A program made the position numbers and the translations under genes. Under the pieces are notes generated by a model. The model saw nothing but the letters and a program-made list of their open reading frames with translations. It did no database searches and was not told the DNA's origin. A stretch of 64,000 nt of DNA from Panagrolaimus kolymaensis. Lineage: Eukaryota > Nematoda > Chromadorea > Rhabditida > Panagrolaimidae. Positions 47,102 to 59,199 of this stretch are shown in pieces (positions within the stretch are counted from its first letter, which is position 1; each line of letters opens with the position of its first letter). The stretch covers positions 62,001 through 126,000 of the forward strand of contig JAJQJQ010000090.1 in the NCBI GenBank assembly GCA_028622995.1, written 5' to 3'.

Positions 47102-50100
47102 TTAATAAATACCTCCCTGAAAAAAATAAAATCGAAATAAAATAAGGTTAAGAAATTCTTTTGCGTGTGGATAAATAAATAAATAATTTTTGAAGAATGA
47201 CTAAAAAGGGAAAAAATATTTTGTTCGAGGTCAATTTTAATTTAATCGAAGTCTCTCTCTCAATAAAAAAAACAAGACCAAGGTGGCCATTTCAACAAAA
47301 TTGTTTTTGAATAAAAAATAAATCAATATGAAACTCTTCGAGTCGTTACTTTTGCTAATAACAACAAAAGTATCTTGGAAAAAAAAAGAAAAATATAAGA
47401 AGAGTAATTAAATTTTAACAATAAATCACAGAAAATGATTACTCTCTTTTTATGATAATAGTAATCATATTTATAAATTTTTGGCTTAATATCGTTACTC
47501 TCATTATTTTTATTTATTGATTGCTTGTTAACATTTTCAATAAATAAATTTTTAATAAAATTTAAATGATATAAACGGGATTTTCATCCAAAAAACTCAA
47601 AGAATTAAAAAATGTTTTTGATTTAAAGGAATATCATTGAAATTATTTAAATTTATGGCCGAACAAATTTTTAAAAACTTTTTGAAAAAACCATGGGTAT
47701 TTCCTATCCTTAAAATGATCAAAGGTATATTACTAAACTCCTTACATTATATAACCTTGCTCTTGTATCTCCAACTACAGCTAAAGCTAATACACCAAAA
47801 GCTGCTTCTGGTCCATTTGTATCCATAACAAATGATGTTTGACCTCGAGTATAATTTGCACGAGCCAAAGCTAAAAAATAAATGAATGAATCATCATTTT
47901 TATTGTTAATTTTAAATTTTGAAATTTAATCCAAACAAACCAATATTTATGTCATCTGTAGACATAATCATTCCATTAGATTGAATTATTTCATTAACCG
48001 GGAAATTTTTCGAACCAAATAATCGTCCATTTTGTTGATATTCAATTCTTGAACGGGTGTCAAGGAAATTAAACTAAAAAAATGGTTTAAAATAAATAAA
48101 TAAAATTTTTAAAAACTCAAAAAAAAAATGAATTTATTTTTTCTAAATTCACGAAAAAAAAGTTTAAGAAATGAAAAAAGATAAATTAAACGTCGAAAGT
48201 TTCGAATGAAAAATTCAATTAAATTTTAATAATAAATTTTCTAAAAAATTCTTAAATATCGAAAAAAATTAACCACAAAAATATTATTTTTTAATTTCCA
48301 GCCAAAATTCAGACATATTGTTTCAGAGAGAAAATATTCAAATTTTCTGAAATGTTACTTTTTAGCTAAAGCTTTCGAAAAGAAAACTAAATTGCAGATG
48401 TTTCATAAAGAATTAATTTTAAAATCTTTTAAAAATATTCTCAAAAAAAAACAGGTGGTTTTTTTTCATTAAAAAAATTTATTCCTTTATTATTGTCCTG
48501 AAACCTGCCACCTACCATTCCAGTTTCTTGGAAATAACATCGTCCATTAGGTTGAATGGCAACCATCTCTTCAAAGGTTATAACTTTCATTGAATCAAAA
48601 TTGGCTATCCAATTTCCTGATCTTGGATTTACAATATCAGAAGTTAAATCATATCCCGCCGCAATCCAAGCATTCAAGCCTCCATTGAGAACACTAATTC
48701 TCGTGTGATTATAAATTCTAAATAGTTCCCAAACTGCAGCAGCATAACGCATTCCACCAAGATTATCTCGAGAATAAACAATAATATAATCATTTTGATT
48801 GATTCCCAATGATTGAATATATTGTTGAAAGAGGGATGGAGGATAAAGGGTATATTTTTGATTTCTGTAAAAAATATTTTACTTAATTTTTACATATGTA
48901 AAACGCTTTTGCATTAATTAGAAAATAGACGAGATCTTTGAGTAAGAAATTTTACGATTGTCGGAAAAAACACTGAAAAATTATAATATTTCTATTTTCA
49001 TGGTTAGACTCGGAATCAAAGTGACTTTGATTTTGTCCATCTGAATTCAAATTTTTTTTTTAAAAATACCAATTTCAATATTTGTTTCTTAGGGATTTTA
49101 AGTTTAAAAAAATTTTAGTTACGAAAATTATTTCTAAACTTTTTATTTTTGTGATAAAAAAGAGTAAACTTTTTTAGCTTCGATTTCATTAATTTACTTT
49201 TTAATAATACAAATCGATAATAAAATCTTGCAAAAAATAAATTAATTTCAATGCTTTTTAAAATCGAAAAAAGGATATTTTTCAAAGAATAATTATGAAT
49301 TTTAGTTTTGTTGACCCACTCCCGTGTAAAAGAGTAAAACATTTTTTTATTTTTTTGTCATAACTTTTAATTGTATCTTTATTACTTCATTTTCCCACAA
49401 TTTTTGCTATAAATGGTAACTTTCTTTGCTTATTTTTTTAGACATTTTTGATTGATGAAAAAATATTTTGCAAAGTTTAATTTTCCCTTTTCCCAATATA
49501 AAAAATCAGGAGACTGACTACAAGCGCCTTAGTGTAGCAGCAGTAGCCATTAATTTTTTTTTATTAGTCATAAAAAGACTCTTATCAATCTTCGATTATT
49601 CCAAAAAAATAATCGCTTCAAAAATGCTTGAAAAATAATAAGCTTAAAAAGAATCACATGAATCAACAAAAAAAATAAACTAATCTTTAAAAATATTTTT
49701 TTTTGTTCTAAAAAATATGCAATGGCGAAGAAGAAAAAAACAGTACCTTGTTGGATATGTAGCAATATCAATATTAAAATATACTGCATTTAAAATATGT
49801 GAAGAAGTATAATCGTAATTTACCTAAAAACCCAAAGCATTTTTACTTTACAAAGATTTTTTAAATAAAAAGCAATAAAATAAAATATCGAATTTTTGGA
49901 AACTGAAAGCGATAACAAAAAGATTCCGCATTGACACCTTCGAATATCAAAAAAAATTTTTGTTTTTACTGTGGCAAACTCACAAATTGATTTTTCATTG
50001 AAACAAAATTTCCATAATATTGTCGCAATTGGAAAGTTTGATAATCCACAAAACCTTGATTGGAATTATATGAAGCATCAATAACTTTTATTTGACCGGT

Positions 50101-53028
50101 CTGAAAAAACAAAAATTACAAATTCATCGTTTCAAACTTTGAAAAAGCATGGAAAAAAAATAACTCTAAAAAAGGCAAAACAAAACAAAAAATATTGTTT
50201 TCCCTATCAAAAAATTTTCATTTCGAATCCCAAATAGCGATTAAGCAACTTTTTTGTCGAAACCCAACTCCCTTCTTTCCCCCCATTTTTTATAACTGAT
50301 TTACTTACTCTATAATTATTATACAAATAATCCGGATTAACAAGTAATGGAACTCCACTCCCATCAGGAGCCATAATAACTCCACCTGTAGTAATTGGAG
50401 GAATACCATATAATTGATTGGCTGTCATTGCCATATATGGATAACCTTGTGAAGATTGATCATATTCTTGTTGATTATCACCTGATGGAGTAAAAATATA
50501 TGGTGTTGGAGTATTTGGATTTTGATTTAAGTTTTGATTTTGAGGATTATTGTCGAAGGAATTTGGGTTTTGATTTTGGAATTGTTGATTTGGTGGCGGA
50601 TTTCCTGGTCCATAAATGGTTCCTCCATTAGACGAAGAAGAAAAAGAACTTGGATTTGATCCTCCTTGAAATTGGCCATTATTATTGAAAGACGTAGATT
50701 GTGAAGGATCGAATCCGCCAACAGGAACAAAATTCGGTGAGCTAAAAATTTTGCAAAATTCAAATGAAAAGATTTTTTAATTTTTCAGGTTTCCAAACGA
50801 AAGCATTATTCAATTCTTAAATAAAATATAAAATATGAGTTCCATTTTTTTTGATATTTAAAAATATGCCTTTTCTTTTTCATGCAAAATATAGTTAGAA
50901 TTTGTTAAAGCTCACTCACCCTTGATTTTGTTGTGAATTACCACTCTTTTCAACATTTATTACTGTTCCATTCGGATATTTTGTGATAGTTAATCTTTCC
51001 GCTGATGGTGGTTCCAATCCACCTGTCGAACTATTATTACCAACATTGGTAATTGTAATTTGTTGCACGTTTCCACTGTTTTCTGGTGGGCCTTGAAATT
51101 CTTGATTTGGCCCATTTACACCGCCAAAATTATTATTATTATATCCAAGTGGTGTTTCAGAATTAAAATTATTTTGCTGGCCTAAGTTTTGTTGTTGAGG
51201 GTCTCGAAATGGCTGCTGTCCTTGATTTTGATAATTGGATGGATAAACTCCAAGGGCTTGAGAATTTTGATTATTATTATTATTGGGTGTAAAAGTTTGA
51301 GGATTTCCATAAATTTGTTGATTTGGACCATTAAATTGTTGCGAAAATTGTTGTTGTTGATTATTTTGTGACTGTTGTTGATTTTGGGGTTGTTGATTAA
51401 AATTAATATTATTATATGAATATTGTTGAGCATTAGCTTCATATTGCCTTTCATTTACTTGGGGAGGAGAACAACCAGCCAAAGTGCAACCGCCTTCTAA
51501 AAAAAGTAAAAGTGATTTTTAAAAAAAGGCTTTTGTTATTTGGAAAATTTTAATTTTTTAATTAAAAAAAGAAGTTTTAAAAATTTAGTTTCTTTATTTT
51601 TTTATTTTCCATTTAGTTTTTGATTCTACTTTTTAAAAAATCGATTGGCAAAAATAAATTATGTTCCGCCCCAATCTCTCGGTTTCTTTTTGTTGCAAAT
51701 ATAAAAGGAAAAAGTGAATGCTTTTTTTAATAGTGGCTTGCTTCTTTAATATTTTTACAAAAAAATTCAAAGCTAATTGATTTTTAAAACAATTTTTTTT
51801 GTTGCTTCTTTTCATCATTAAAAAAATATTCAAATAAACTCACAATTTTTTTTTTCAAAAAATTAACGGAAGAATCATTTTTATGATTTTCTTTTTATTT
51901 AATTTTAAAAAGGTCTTGATTTTTTTGTATTTTGAATATTTTAACTAAAAAATTTTTTATTTTTTGTTAACGATAGAAATTTTTTGTTTTAATCCTACTT
52001 TTGATATAGCATAAAGTAATTTAGGATAGCGAAAAATTACACTTTGTCATGAAAAATTAAAAATCTCTATTTTTCGATAATTATAATGAAAACGATGAAC
52101 AAATTTTTTTGAATACCCCGATGTTAAGTAATTTCGCAACTAATCCACCATTTACTCCTACGTAGCTTTGAAAAGTATACAAAAAATAGTTATAAGCTAC
52201 AAATATCTAAACTTTTTAATCGTTAAAAATAAATTTTTATTAAATACGAAATTTTTTTTAAATTTTCAGCAACAAAAAAAATTCCATACTTTTATTTTCT
52301 TTGGCTTACATTAGAAATAAAAAAAGAGAAAATTCATTATAATCAAAGCCGAAAATATTTTGTTGCTTTTTTGTTTGTTTAAAAATTTCTAACTTACGAT
52401 TTTGTTGCATTTGATTTTGTTGTTGCTGTTGCTGCTGAATTCCAAATTGTTGTTGTTGTTGATTATTATTATTATTTGGAATAAATTGTTGTTGGGGTTG
52501 TTGTTGATCATTAAATTGAAGATATTGGCCATATTGATTATTGGGTTGACCAAATTGAGGATAATATGGCTGTTGTTGTTGATAATTATAATTTGGCACA
52601 AAATTATTATTTTGATTTCCTGGAAAATTTGTGCTAGTTTGAAACTCTGAAGCTTGATCAGCTGGGGGACTTTCTTGAATAACATTAAAAATAGAAATAT
52701 TATTCACCGTTGGCGGCGCCGAGGGATTTTGAGAATTTGGAAAAGTTTGACGACTTTCAGCAGAAATATTTTTTGCAGACAAGTTTATTGCCACCGAAGG
52801 ATCAGGTCCAGATTCAGAAACATTAGAAGCATCAGTAAAACTCGTGGCCGCTGATTTCAAATCAAGTTGTTCAGAAGGTGAAATAATTTCATCTTGCTCT
52901 GGTTGAAATGAAACTGAACCAAATCCATCTCGAGCTTGATTATATTTTTCTTGAGCAAAACACAAATTAGAAAAAAATAAGAATAAAGAAAAAAATAAGA
53001 GGATATAATAAAATATTTTTAACATCAT
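47102..53028 (-). CDS. Secreted two-domain rhodanese (mercaptopyruvate-sulfurtransferase-like) with long Q/N-rich N-terminus
   Basis: Exons in transcript order are 53028-52398, 51496-50920, 50741-50309, 50100-49984, 49823-49747, 48864-48516, 48073-47941, 47870-47746 and a tiny last exon 47116-47102, giving about 818 aa. A signal peptide (MMLKIFYYILLFFSLFLFF) is followed by roughly 500 residues rich in Gln, Asn, Pro and Ser. Next come two rhodanese domains: the first with KVIDASY, HILNAVYFNID, DYIIVYSRD and SVLNGGLNAW, the second with FLDTRSRIEYQQNGRLFGSKN and ending LYNGG. Active sulfurtransferases have a Cys-led loop (CGSGV type) in the second domain. Here the position reads MDTNGPEAAFG, without Cys, so catalysis is unlikely. 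The last exon is inferred: without splicing, the frame would instead read through to a TGA near 47715. Confidence 0.82.
47436..47511. repeat. GATAGTAA-family unit in the last rhodanese intron
   Basis: GATTACTCTCTTTTTATGATAATAGTAATCAT followed by CGTTACTCTCATTATT shows the same inverted TTACT/AGTAA layout as the copies in the ceh-32 introns. It is more diverged than those copies. Confidence 0.35.
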
Positions 53029-54680
53029 TGATTTATCAATAAAAATCTCTTGAAAATAAGTGAGTGAGGGTGTATTTCTTCCTTTAGCTCGAAGCTAAAC
53101 TAAAGCCCTCCTCTTCAGAGATATTTTTTACTCTTTTTTTGCTTCCTCTTAAAAGCGTCGTTTACTTCTTTTTCGTTTTTTTCTTCGTTGTTCTTTGTAC
53201 AAAAAAAAAACAATTGAAAGAGAATAGGAACTCCTTGAGGCAACTAACAATCAAAACGAGAATATAAGTATTTATCAAACAAATAACACATTTGTAACTT
53301 ACAACAATAAAAGAATGAATAGAAAAAGTGACGAAAAAAAAAGAAGTGAAAAAGATAAAGACTGGAATCACCACAAAAACTTCCGAGGTTTTTTGTTGTA
53401 TTTTTTGCGCGCATCCGTCGTCGTCAGTCAATGGTTTTTGTTTGTTTTTTTCTTCTCTATCTCTTTTTTTAAGCTTCCGTGTATGTGTATGTGTGGTGCG
53501 TTTGTTTGTGCTTGCGTTGTTAGTTTGTGTTGAATTTCTCAATTACATATGCAAAAAAAAAGAAGAAAAACATTTTTGTAAACAATCATAGAAAAGAAAA
53601 AACTCTTTTCTCACCCCAAATGCTATCCTTTTGATTTATGCTTTTTAGAGTTTTTGTTTTGTTGATTTGAATGAATATAAAAAATAGTATTTTCAATGTG
53701 TGTTTTTTTGTGTTTGGATGTTCAGCTCTTTTTTTCTTTTATGCTTGAACTTGTATTGAGACAAGGAAAAATTTTTGTGGTTTCTTTTTATTCTTTTTAA
53801 CAAAAAGAAAAGCAAGTTCAAGCTTTTCTTTGATTGAAGATTTTTTTGTTCAAAGGAACACGTATGTATTGTTTTTTTATATGTCAATTTATTTGCAAAT
53901 ATAATTGTATAAATAAATAAAATATTAACACTTTTGCAAAATTTATTTTTTATAAATACCATCGCTTTAAAAAGAGAAAAAAGAAAAGCATACTTTTCAA
54001 AACAAAGTTTTCGTTTCTTTAAGGATAAAAAGAGGGAATTTCATTTTCACTTGCCAAATAGTTTTAAACCGGCACCAATATGAATGGTGTATTTACAAAA
54101 TTTAATAATTTCTTGATTAAACGCATGTTGCTACAATTTGTTTATTTAAAAAAACGGATAATTTCCGTCATTAATTTACCAAAAAAAGCGTTTAGTTCTT
54201 TTATTTTTAGTTTATAAAAATGTAAAAAACAAATGAAAAACTTTGACAAAAATATTCAAAAGTAAAAGAAAATATTTAAGAAAAAGCTCACTAAAAAAAT
54301 TTGGAGCTGTATTTTATCCCGCAAAAAAAAAGAAGCAGAAAATAATTTTTTTTTCTACGATGAAAACGTCTGTAACCTTTGTGAAATGTTTCATAAAACA
54401 GAATAACTTTTTTTTGCTTTGGCTAAAAAAGAGCAAAGCCAGAAGAAAAAAATCCAAAAAACTGCTTTGAACTTTTAAACAAAAAAGCTTTTTTGATCAA
54501 AATATGATTCATCTCAAACAACATTTTTTTTAAAATAAATTTCAAAAAAAGTGCGATAAAAAAGCGCAACCTTTTTGAGATCAAAAGAAAATAAAAAAAA
54601 GCATAAAAAAAATTTATTTAACTTTGTCGAAAAATGAAAATTTCCGAGGCATACTTATTTTTTGCTTTCATTTTTGAGTT
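53029..54680. other. Intergenic region upstream of the rhodanese-like gene and the plus-strand Ly6 gene
   Basis: About 1.65 kb between divergent gene starts, so it should hold both promoters. It is AT-rich with many short homopolymers, and I see no further gene or clear motif. Confidence 0.5.
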
Positions 54681-55379
54681 ATGTTCAAATTCAATATTTT
54701 CTTGTTTTATTTGTTGTTAATATTTTTAAATATTTTTAAACTCAGCAATGGATTTAATTGTTACGCAGGTAAATTTAAAAAATAGACAATGCTTTTTTAA
54801 TAAAAAAAATGAAACTTAGAAATTTATAGGAGAAGATAATATTTATAAAAGTATTGAATGTTCAAATGGCACAAAATGGTGTTTAAAATTTGTTAATGTT
54901 AAAGATTCAACAGATGCTATAAGGTATTTTTTAAATATAGTTAAAATTTTGCCAAAAAATTATGTTTAGTTTTTTTTATTTCGCAAAATTTCTAGTTTTT
55001 TAAATTAAACTTTTTTTAATTGAAAAAAACAAGGCAAAATTTAAAGATAATATTAAAAAATTTCTGTGATAATTTTTTCTGCTCCAAAATTCTACAGTGT
55101 TTTTGGAAAAATATAAAAAAATCGAAAAAGTCTTAATTTTTTTTTTTGAAATTTAAATGAATTATGTATTTTTTTAGACGCTGTGATATCGCAAATGAAT
55201 GTGAAAAATTTGGTGATAAATGTTCGAATGTTCAAGTTGGAGATCTCACGGATCTTCCTCATTCACATTTACAATGTTGTTGTGCAAAAGAAAATTGTAA
55301 TGCTTCAAACCTTGAAAAACCACGAATTTTATGGGCATTTATGGTTTCGCTTTCTTTAATGTTTTTAAATTTATTTTAA
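54681..55379 (+). CDS. Ly6/three-finger GPI-anchored protein, copy 1, three exons
   Basis: Exons are 54681-54768, 54830-54923 and 55178-55379, giving about 127 aa. The protein opens with a signal peptide (MFKFNIFLFYLLLIFLNIF). The mature part has the cysteine spacing of a Ly6/uPAR-type domain: FNCYAGE, IECSNGTKWCLKF, RRCDIANECEKFGDKC, and the family-typical end LQCCCAKENCN. It finishes with a hydrophobic tail (LWAFMVSLSLMFLNLF) that fits GPI attachment. Nematode Ly6-like proteins are small surface proteins with diverse binding roles; no specific partner can be inferred. The convergent gene at 55385-55955 has the same three-exon structure and phases, so the two are paralogues. The poly(A) signal AATAAA near 55413 lies inside the other gene's coding region. 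Confidence 0.82.
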
Positions 55380-55384
55380 TGTTT

Positions 55385-55955
55385 TTAAAAAAAATATTTG
55401 AGAATCGTTAATAATAAAAATGGAATTGAAAATAATGAAAATGTAAAACTCTGAAAATTTGAGGCTGCATGATTGCATAAATTTGATTTACAACAACACA
55501 TGATATCATTTGGAAATGTTATAGGATAATTGTTGATAGCAACTGTGGGTTTATAGCAACCTTTTTTTCCATTTAATTCACATATATTTCCATCATCGCA
55601 TTGTCTAAAAAAATTTAATTAAAAAAAAACAGTCGAATTTTGGTTTTGGTAATTCTCAATTTTAAAATCTTTTTTTTTGCGATGAAATCCGAAAAAGTTT
55701 TTAGAATTTTTAAATTTCACAAACCTGTATTCATTCTCATGATCATTATCAGAGAATTTTATACACCAATTAGCTGATTTACATGTTTCTTTATCCCAAT
55801 TTCTTTTTTCCAAACCTTCGCCTGAAATTTTTTTTGTCATGTAAACTCAAAAAAATTTGCAAACCTATGTAGCAATTAAGGCCATCACAAAAAATTGGGA
55901 ATAAAATCAATAAAAAATTAATTATAAGCAATAAAAATTTTAAAGCTCTCAACAT
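55385..55955 (-). CDS. Ly6/three-finger GPI-anchored protein, copy 2, three exons
   Basis: Exons in transcript order are 55955-55865, 55821-55725 and 55604-55385, giving about 135 aa. Signal peptide MLRALKFLLLIINFLLILFP is followed by LNCYIGEG, ETCKSANWCIKF, YRQCDDGNICELNGKKGC and MCCCKSNLCN, then a hydrophobic GPI-type tail (FTFSLFSIPFLLLTILKYFF). Intron positions match copy 1: after the CY.G motif and within the Arg before the third cysteine block. Its stop codon is only 5 bp from that of copy 1, so the two 3' UTRs must overlap. Its own AATAAA lies within the final codons of copy 1. Confidence 0.82.
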
Positions 55956-56550
55956 ATTTTTTTTCTATGATGTCTGAAACAGGAAAAGAAATAAAAGCAG
56001 CCGACCTGAGAAGAAGAAAAATTTCGTCAGAGAATCAAAAAACAAGTGAGTGAATAAAGAAGAAAAGGTCGTAAAACTTTCTTTCAACTAACTTTCAAAA
56101 AAGAAAAGAAAGTTAAACTTGGCTCTTCTCAAATATATATATATTTTTATTCTTATCAGATAAATAAACAAAAAGACAAGCATAAAAAAAAGCCGTCATC
56201 TCTTGAACCTCATGATTGTGCAAGAAGCAAAAAAATGTTGGTAAAAATCTCGGAAGTAAATATGGTTTATGGATTTTCAAAACACATGAAAATAAAGGCT
56301 TGTCTAAGAAGGTTTTATTGAACGAAAAAAAAGGAATAAAGTTTGAAAAAAAATATTTACTTTTTTAGAAATGCATCATTTTGAAATATATGTATAATAT
56401 TTTAGTTTTCACTAAAAACTTTCAAATAAAAAAAGCACTTTTGAGATGCAATCGCAGTGAAGTGAGAAGAAGAAACGAAACTTTACATTCTACAGAATCC
56501 ATAGATTTACAAATTATTCAAGTTTATTAATAATTACATAAATATAAGTT
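55956..56550. other. Intergenic stretch upstream of Ly6 copy 2
   Basis: About 600 bp, AT-rich, with an AT dinucleotide run near 56137-56150. No gene seen. It should contain the Ly6 copy 2 promoter and the 3' UTR of protease B, whose AATAAA lies near 56525 on the minus strand. Confidence 0.5.
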
Positions 56551-57901
56551 TCAAATAATAAAAAGATTTAAAGCACAAATAAAAAGTAAAACACAATAAT
56601 ATGATTTGAGAGACATTGCATCGCCTTTTTTGTTTTCATATTTTTCAACTTTTGGAGGTAATTTAGGCAATGGTTCACATTTCACTTCATTTTTAGTTAC
56701 CATTTCAATCCAATCACAATATGATGAAATACGAGTATACATAGCTGAAAAGTAAGGTTATATTGGATGCAGATAATAATAGTTCATAGAAATTTAGAAA
56801 TTTTACAACTTCTTCAATGTAAAGTTATTTCAATATGCACATACCTGGTTTTGGAATATCTTCTTTCTTTATCAGAATAGTTTCAGCAAGTCCAAGTTGA
56901 TAGATAGTATTATTTATTCGATAAAGCAATGGCCCACCAGAATCACCAGCATCAACGCGTTGCAAAGGATTACCAGCACAGATTTTTTTGTTTCCATTAA
57001 AAACAAATTTATATAATTCTACAACGTTATCACCCTTGTTTTTTAAAGTTTCTGCCATGCAATCAGGAATAAATGGATGTATACCAACTATAACATGACG
57101 AAGCTTAGGAGGACTTTCCTCTTCAACAACTTTTGTAGCAGCTAAAATTTGAAAGTATTAAAGTTTATATGGTAAAACAAATCATACCATTGTATATATA
57201 ATTTCCATACCCAGCAGCAATAGCAGTGTCATTGTAATTATCAACATAATCTTTAGCAAGTTTTACAGGTGGAATTTTAAAGTCCACATATTCAGGAAAT
57301 TGTAAGATGGCGATATCATTGTACTTATATACGCCACTATATCCACGATGAATATAAACTTTTGATGGAATTCCAAATTGTTTCATAGATGTTTTCTCAT
57401 CAACCACACGAGCAAAATCTTCCATAGGTCGAACATCAACGAAAACGAGAGAAGAGCGATTGTTAAAATATATGATAATATAACAATTTTAAAAAAATGT
57501 AAAAACTCACAGTTGTCCAACACCTGAATCAACAACACAATGAGCATCAGTAATAATGTGACGTTTTGAGATAATTGTTGATGAACACTAAAAATATCAC
57601 ATTTATAACCATTGCTTTCTTTTCAAAAAATCATACCTCGCCCTTAAAACGATTTAAAGATAATCCGAGATGACCGTATTCTGCATCCTCCAATCTAATA
57701 TCACGACGTAGCCATAGTTTAGTAAGAAATAAAAAGAGTCCATGAGGTGTTTCTTCTCCACCGATGATTCGCTAAAAAGTAAGTCGTTGATGATTAGAAA
57801 AAGAAAGAAAGAAAAAAACTTACATTTTCATTGAAAGTTTCTTCATTGCAATTTGTTGAACCAAAAAATCCAAGAACGCAGAAAAGCAACAACCACTTCA
57901 T
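56551..57901 (-). CDS. Secreted S1-family serine protease, copy B, with a damaged splice acceptor
   Basis: Exons in transcript order, by alignment to copy A: 57901-57824, 57771-57637, 57587-57511, 57462-57188, 57141-56845 and 56744-56551, giving about 351 aa. Signal peptide (MKWLLLFCVLGFFGSTNC), RIIGGEE activation site, and the triad His in the TDAHCV motif, Asp in YNDIAIL and Ser in GDSGGPL are all readable. Intron positions and phases equal those of copy A. At the start of exon 4, however, the acceptor AG of copy A is AA here (57463-57464), and no other AG lies nearby before the conserved coding sequence. Unless a non-canonical acceptor is used, the transcript would mis-splice. The remaining exons are intact, so the change is recent or the site is polymorphic. 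The C-terminus has the same hydrophobic tail as copy A. Confidence 0.75.
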
Positions 57902-58161
57902 TTCTTGACGCTGCTGTAGATTTTTGTTTATTGATAAAAACGAACAAAAGTTTGTTTTAAAAAAAAGCTGAATTAAAAAGATTTTTCGACTTTTTATATG
58001 CAAATTTCTCACACAAAAAGAGGGGTTTGATTTTATCAATACTTTTTTGCTTTGCTTCTATTTATTAGAAAAATTTTAGAGACATTATTACTAAACATTT
58101 TGTAGCTGTTTTGTTGGTCTTATTGCTTTTCTCACCCAACTAAAAAAATAACAAATTCTAA

Positions 58162-59199
58162 TTAATTCAAAGTTGAAATTTGAGATCTAATTCTATTATT
58201 TGGATTTTTGCTGCATAAAATCATTTTAACCAATTTCTTCGCCTCCATTCGATAAGTTTTAACGACCATGAGTAAAATAATGAAATCAATAATCGGATAT
58301 AACATAGTAAAACATAAAGCAAATAAATAAATAAGTTTTAAGAAATAATTTGTTGATGGAATAAAATAAATTAGAATCCAAATCAAACAAATGCATCCAA
58401 TAAAAAGGGTTGTAAGAAATTGAGACATGGTTGCTTGAAACATAACATTTAGCTGTTTTAAAGTCGATGGAGAAAAGGATGTATTATTTTTGTTTTTTGT
58501 GTGTTTATAATTTTGGAATAATATCCAAATAATTAATGGAATTCTTGCGATAGCATAAAAAAGGATGGATAAAATGGCGATAATTGTTTTTGGTGTGAAA
58601 CCATTCTTTTCGAACATAAACATAGATGGCTGATAAGATAGTAGCTGCTCGGGGTTAGAAACATTTCGGGTTAAAATTTCTTTAACTTCATTTTCATCAA
58701 ATTCCCAAAAAGCAAAAAACCCCACAGCCACAATCGCGATTAGCGAAGTCGAAACCATAAAAAAATATATCCAAATTCGATATCTCTCATTTTCTGGATT
58801 TGTTACAGATGAAATAAGAAAATTTCGTTCAACAATAATAAAACATAAAGAATCTATCATGAAAATACAAAAAGCAATCATCAAAACAAAAAATATTCCT
58901 GATAATGTGGCTGACATGGGACTTAAAATTCCCACAGGAAAAACGATGGAAAAAGGAAAAAGTTTTAATGGTTTCCAAAAAAGTAAAATTATTTCAACCA
59001 TAAAACCAAAAAAAGTATAAAATAACATTAAAATCCTAAAAAAATTTATTTTTTGGTTTTGCGTGCAAATAATTATTAAATAAATATAAAATAATTGAAA
59101 TAAAGTGCTAATTATAAAAGTGATAATTCCATAAATTTGAAGAAAAGCAATATGTTGGAAATCGATGACATCGGAAATGTTATAAACCATGGCCGCCAT
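58162..59199 (-). CDS. Nematode serpentine chemoreceptor (7TM, Str/Srh/Sri-like), single exon
   Basis: A 345-aa uninterrupted frame with seven hydrophobic segments, at about residues 17-45, 55-75, 95-125, 140-168, 205-230, 255-280 and 288-312. The last segment ends in the pattern YPIIDFIILLMVVKTYR, which matches the C-terminal TM7 region of the large nematode chemoreceptor superfamily (Pro in the helix, then a basic cytoplasmic tail beginning YR). Such receptors usually act in sensory cilia. I cannot place it reliably among the str, srh or sri families, and the sequence is diverged. A single exon is unusual for these genes, which normally have several; a missed 5' exon or a retrocopy is possible. 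Confidence 0.75.
   Translation of the reverse strand: MAAMVYNISDVIDFQHIAFLQIYGIITFIISTLFQLFYIYLIIICTQNQKINFFRILMLFYTFFGFMVEIILLFWKPLKLFPFSIVFPVGILSPMSATLSGIFFVLMIAFCIFMIDSLCFIIVERNFLISSVTNPENERYRIWIYFFMVSTSLIAIVAVGFFAFWEFDENEVKEILTRNVSNPEQLLSYQPSMFMFEKNGFTPKTIIAILSILFYAIARIPLIIWILFQNYKHTKNKNNTSFSPSTLKQLNVMFQATMSQFLTTLFIGCICLIWILIYFIPSTNYFLKLIYLFALCFTMLYPIIDFIILLMVVKTYRMEAKKLVKMILCSKNPNNRIRSQISTLN

Noticed and set aside
50916..52854. Plus-strand frames rich in Leu/Ile and the alternative minus frames across this area
   Set aside because: These are shadows of the CAA/AAT-rich coding exons of the rhodanese-like gene read in other frames.
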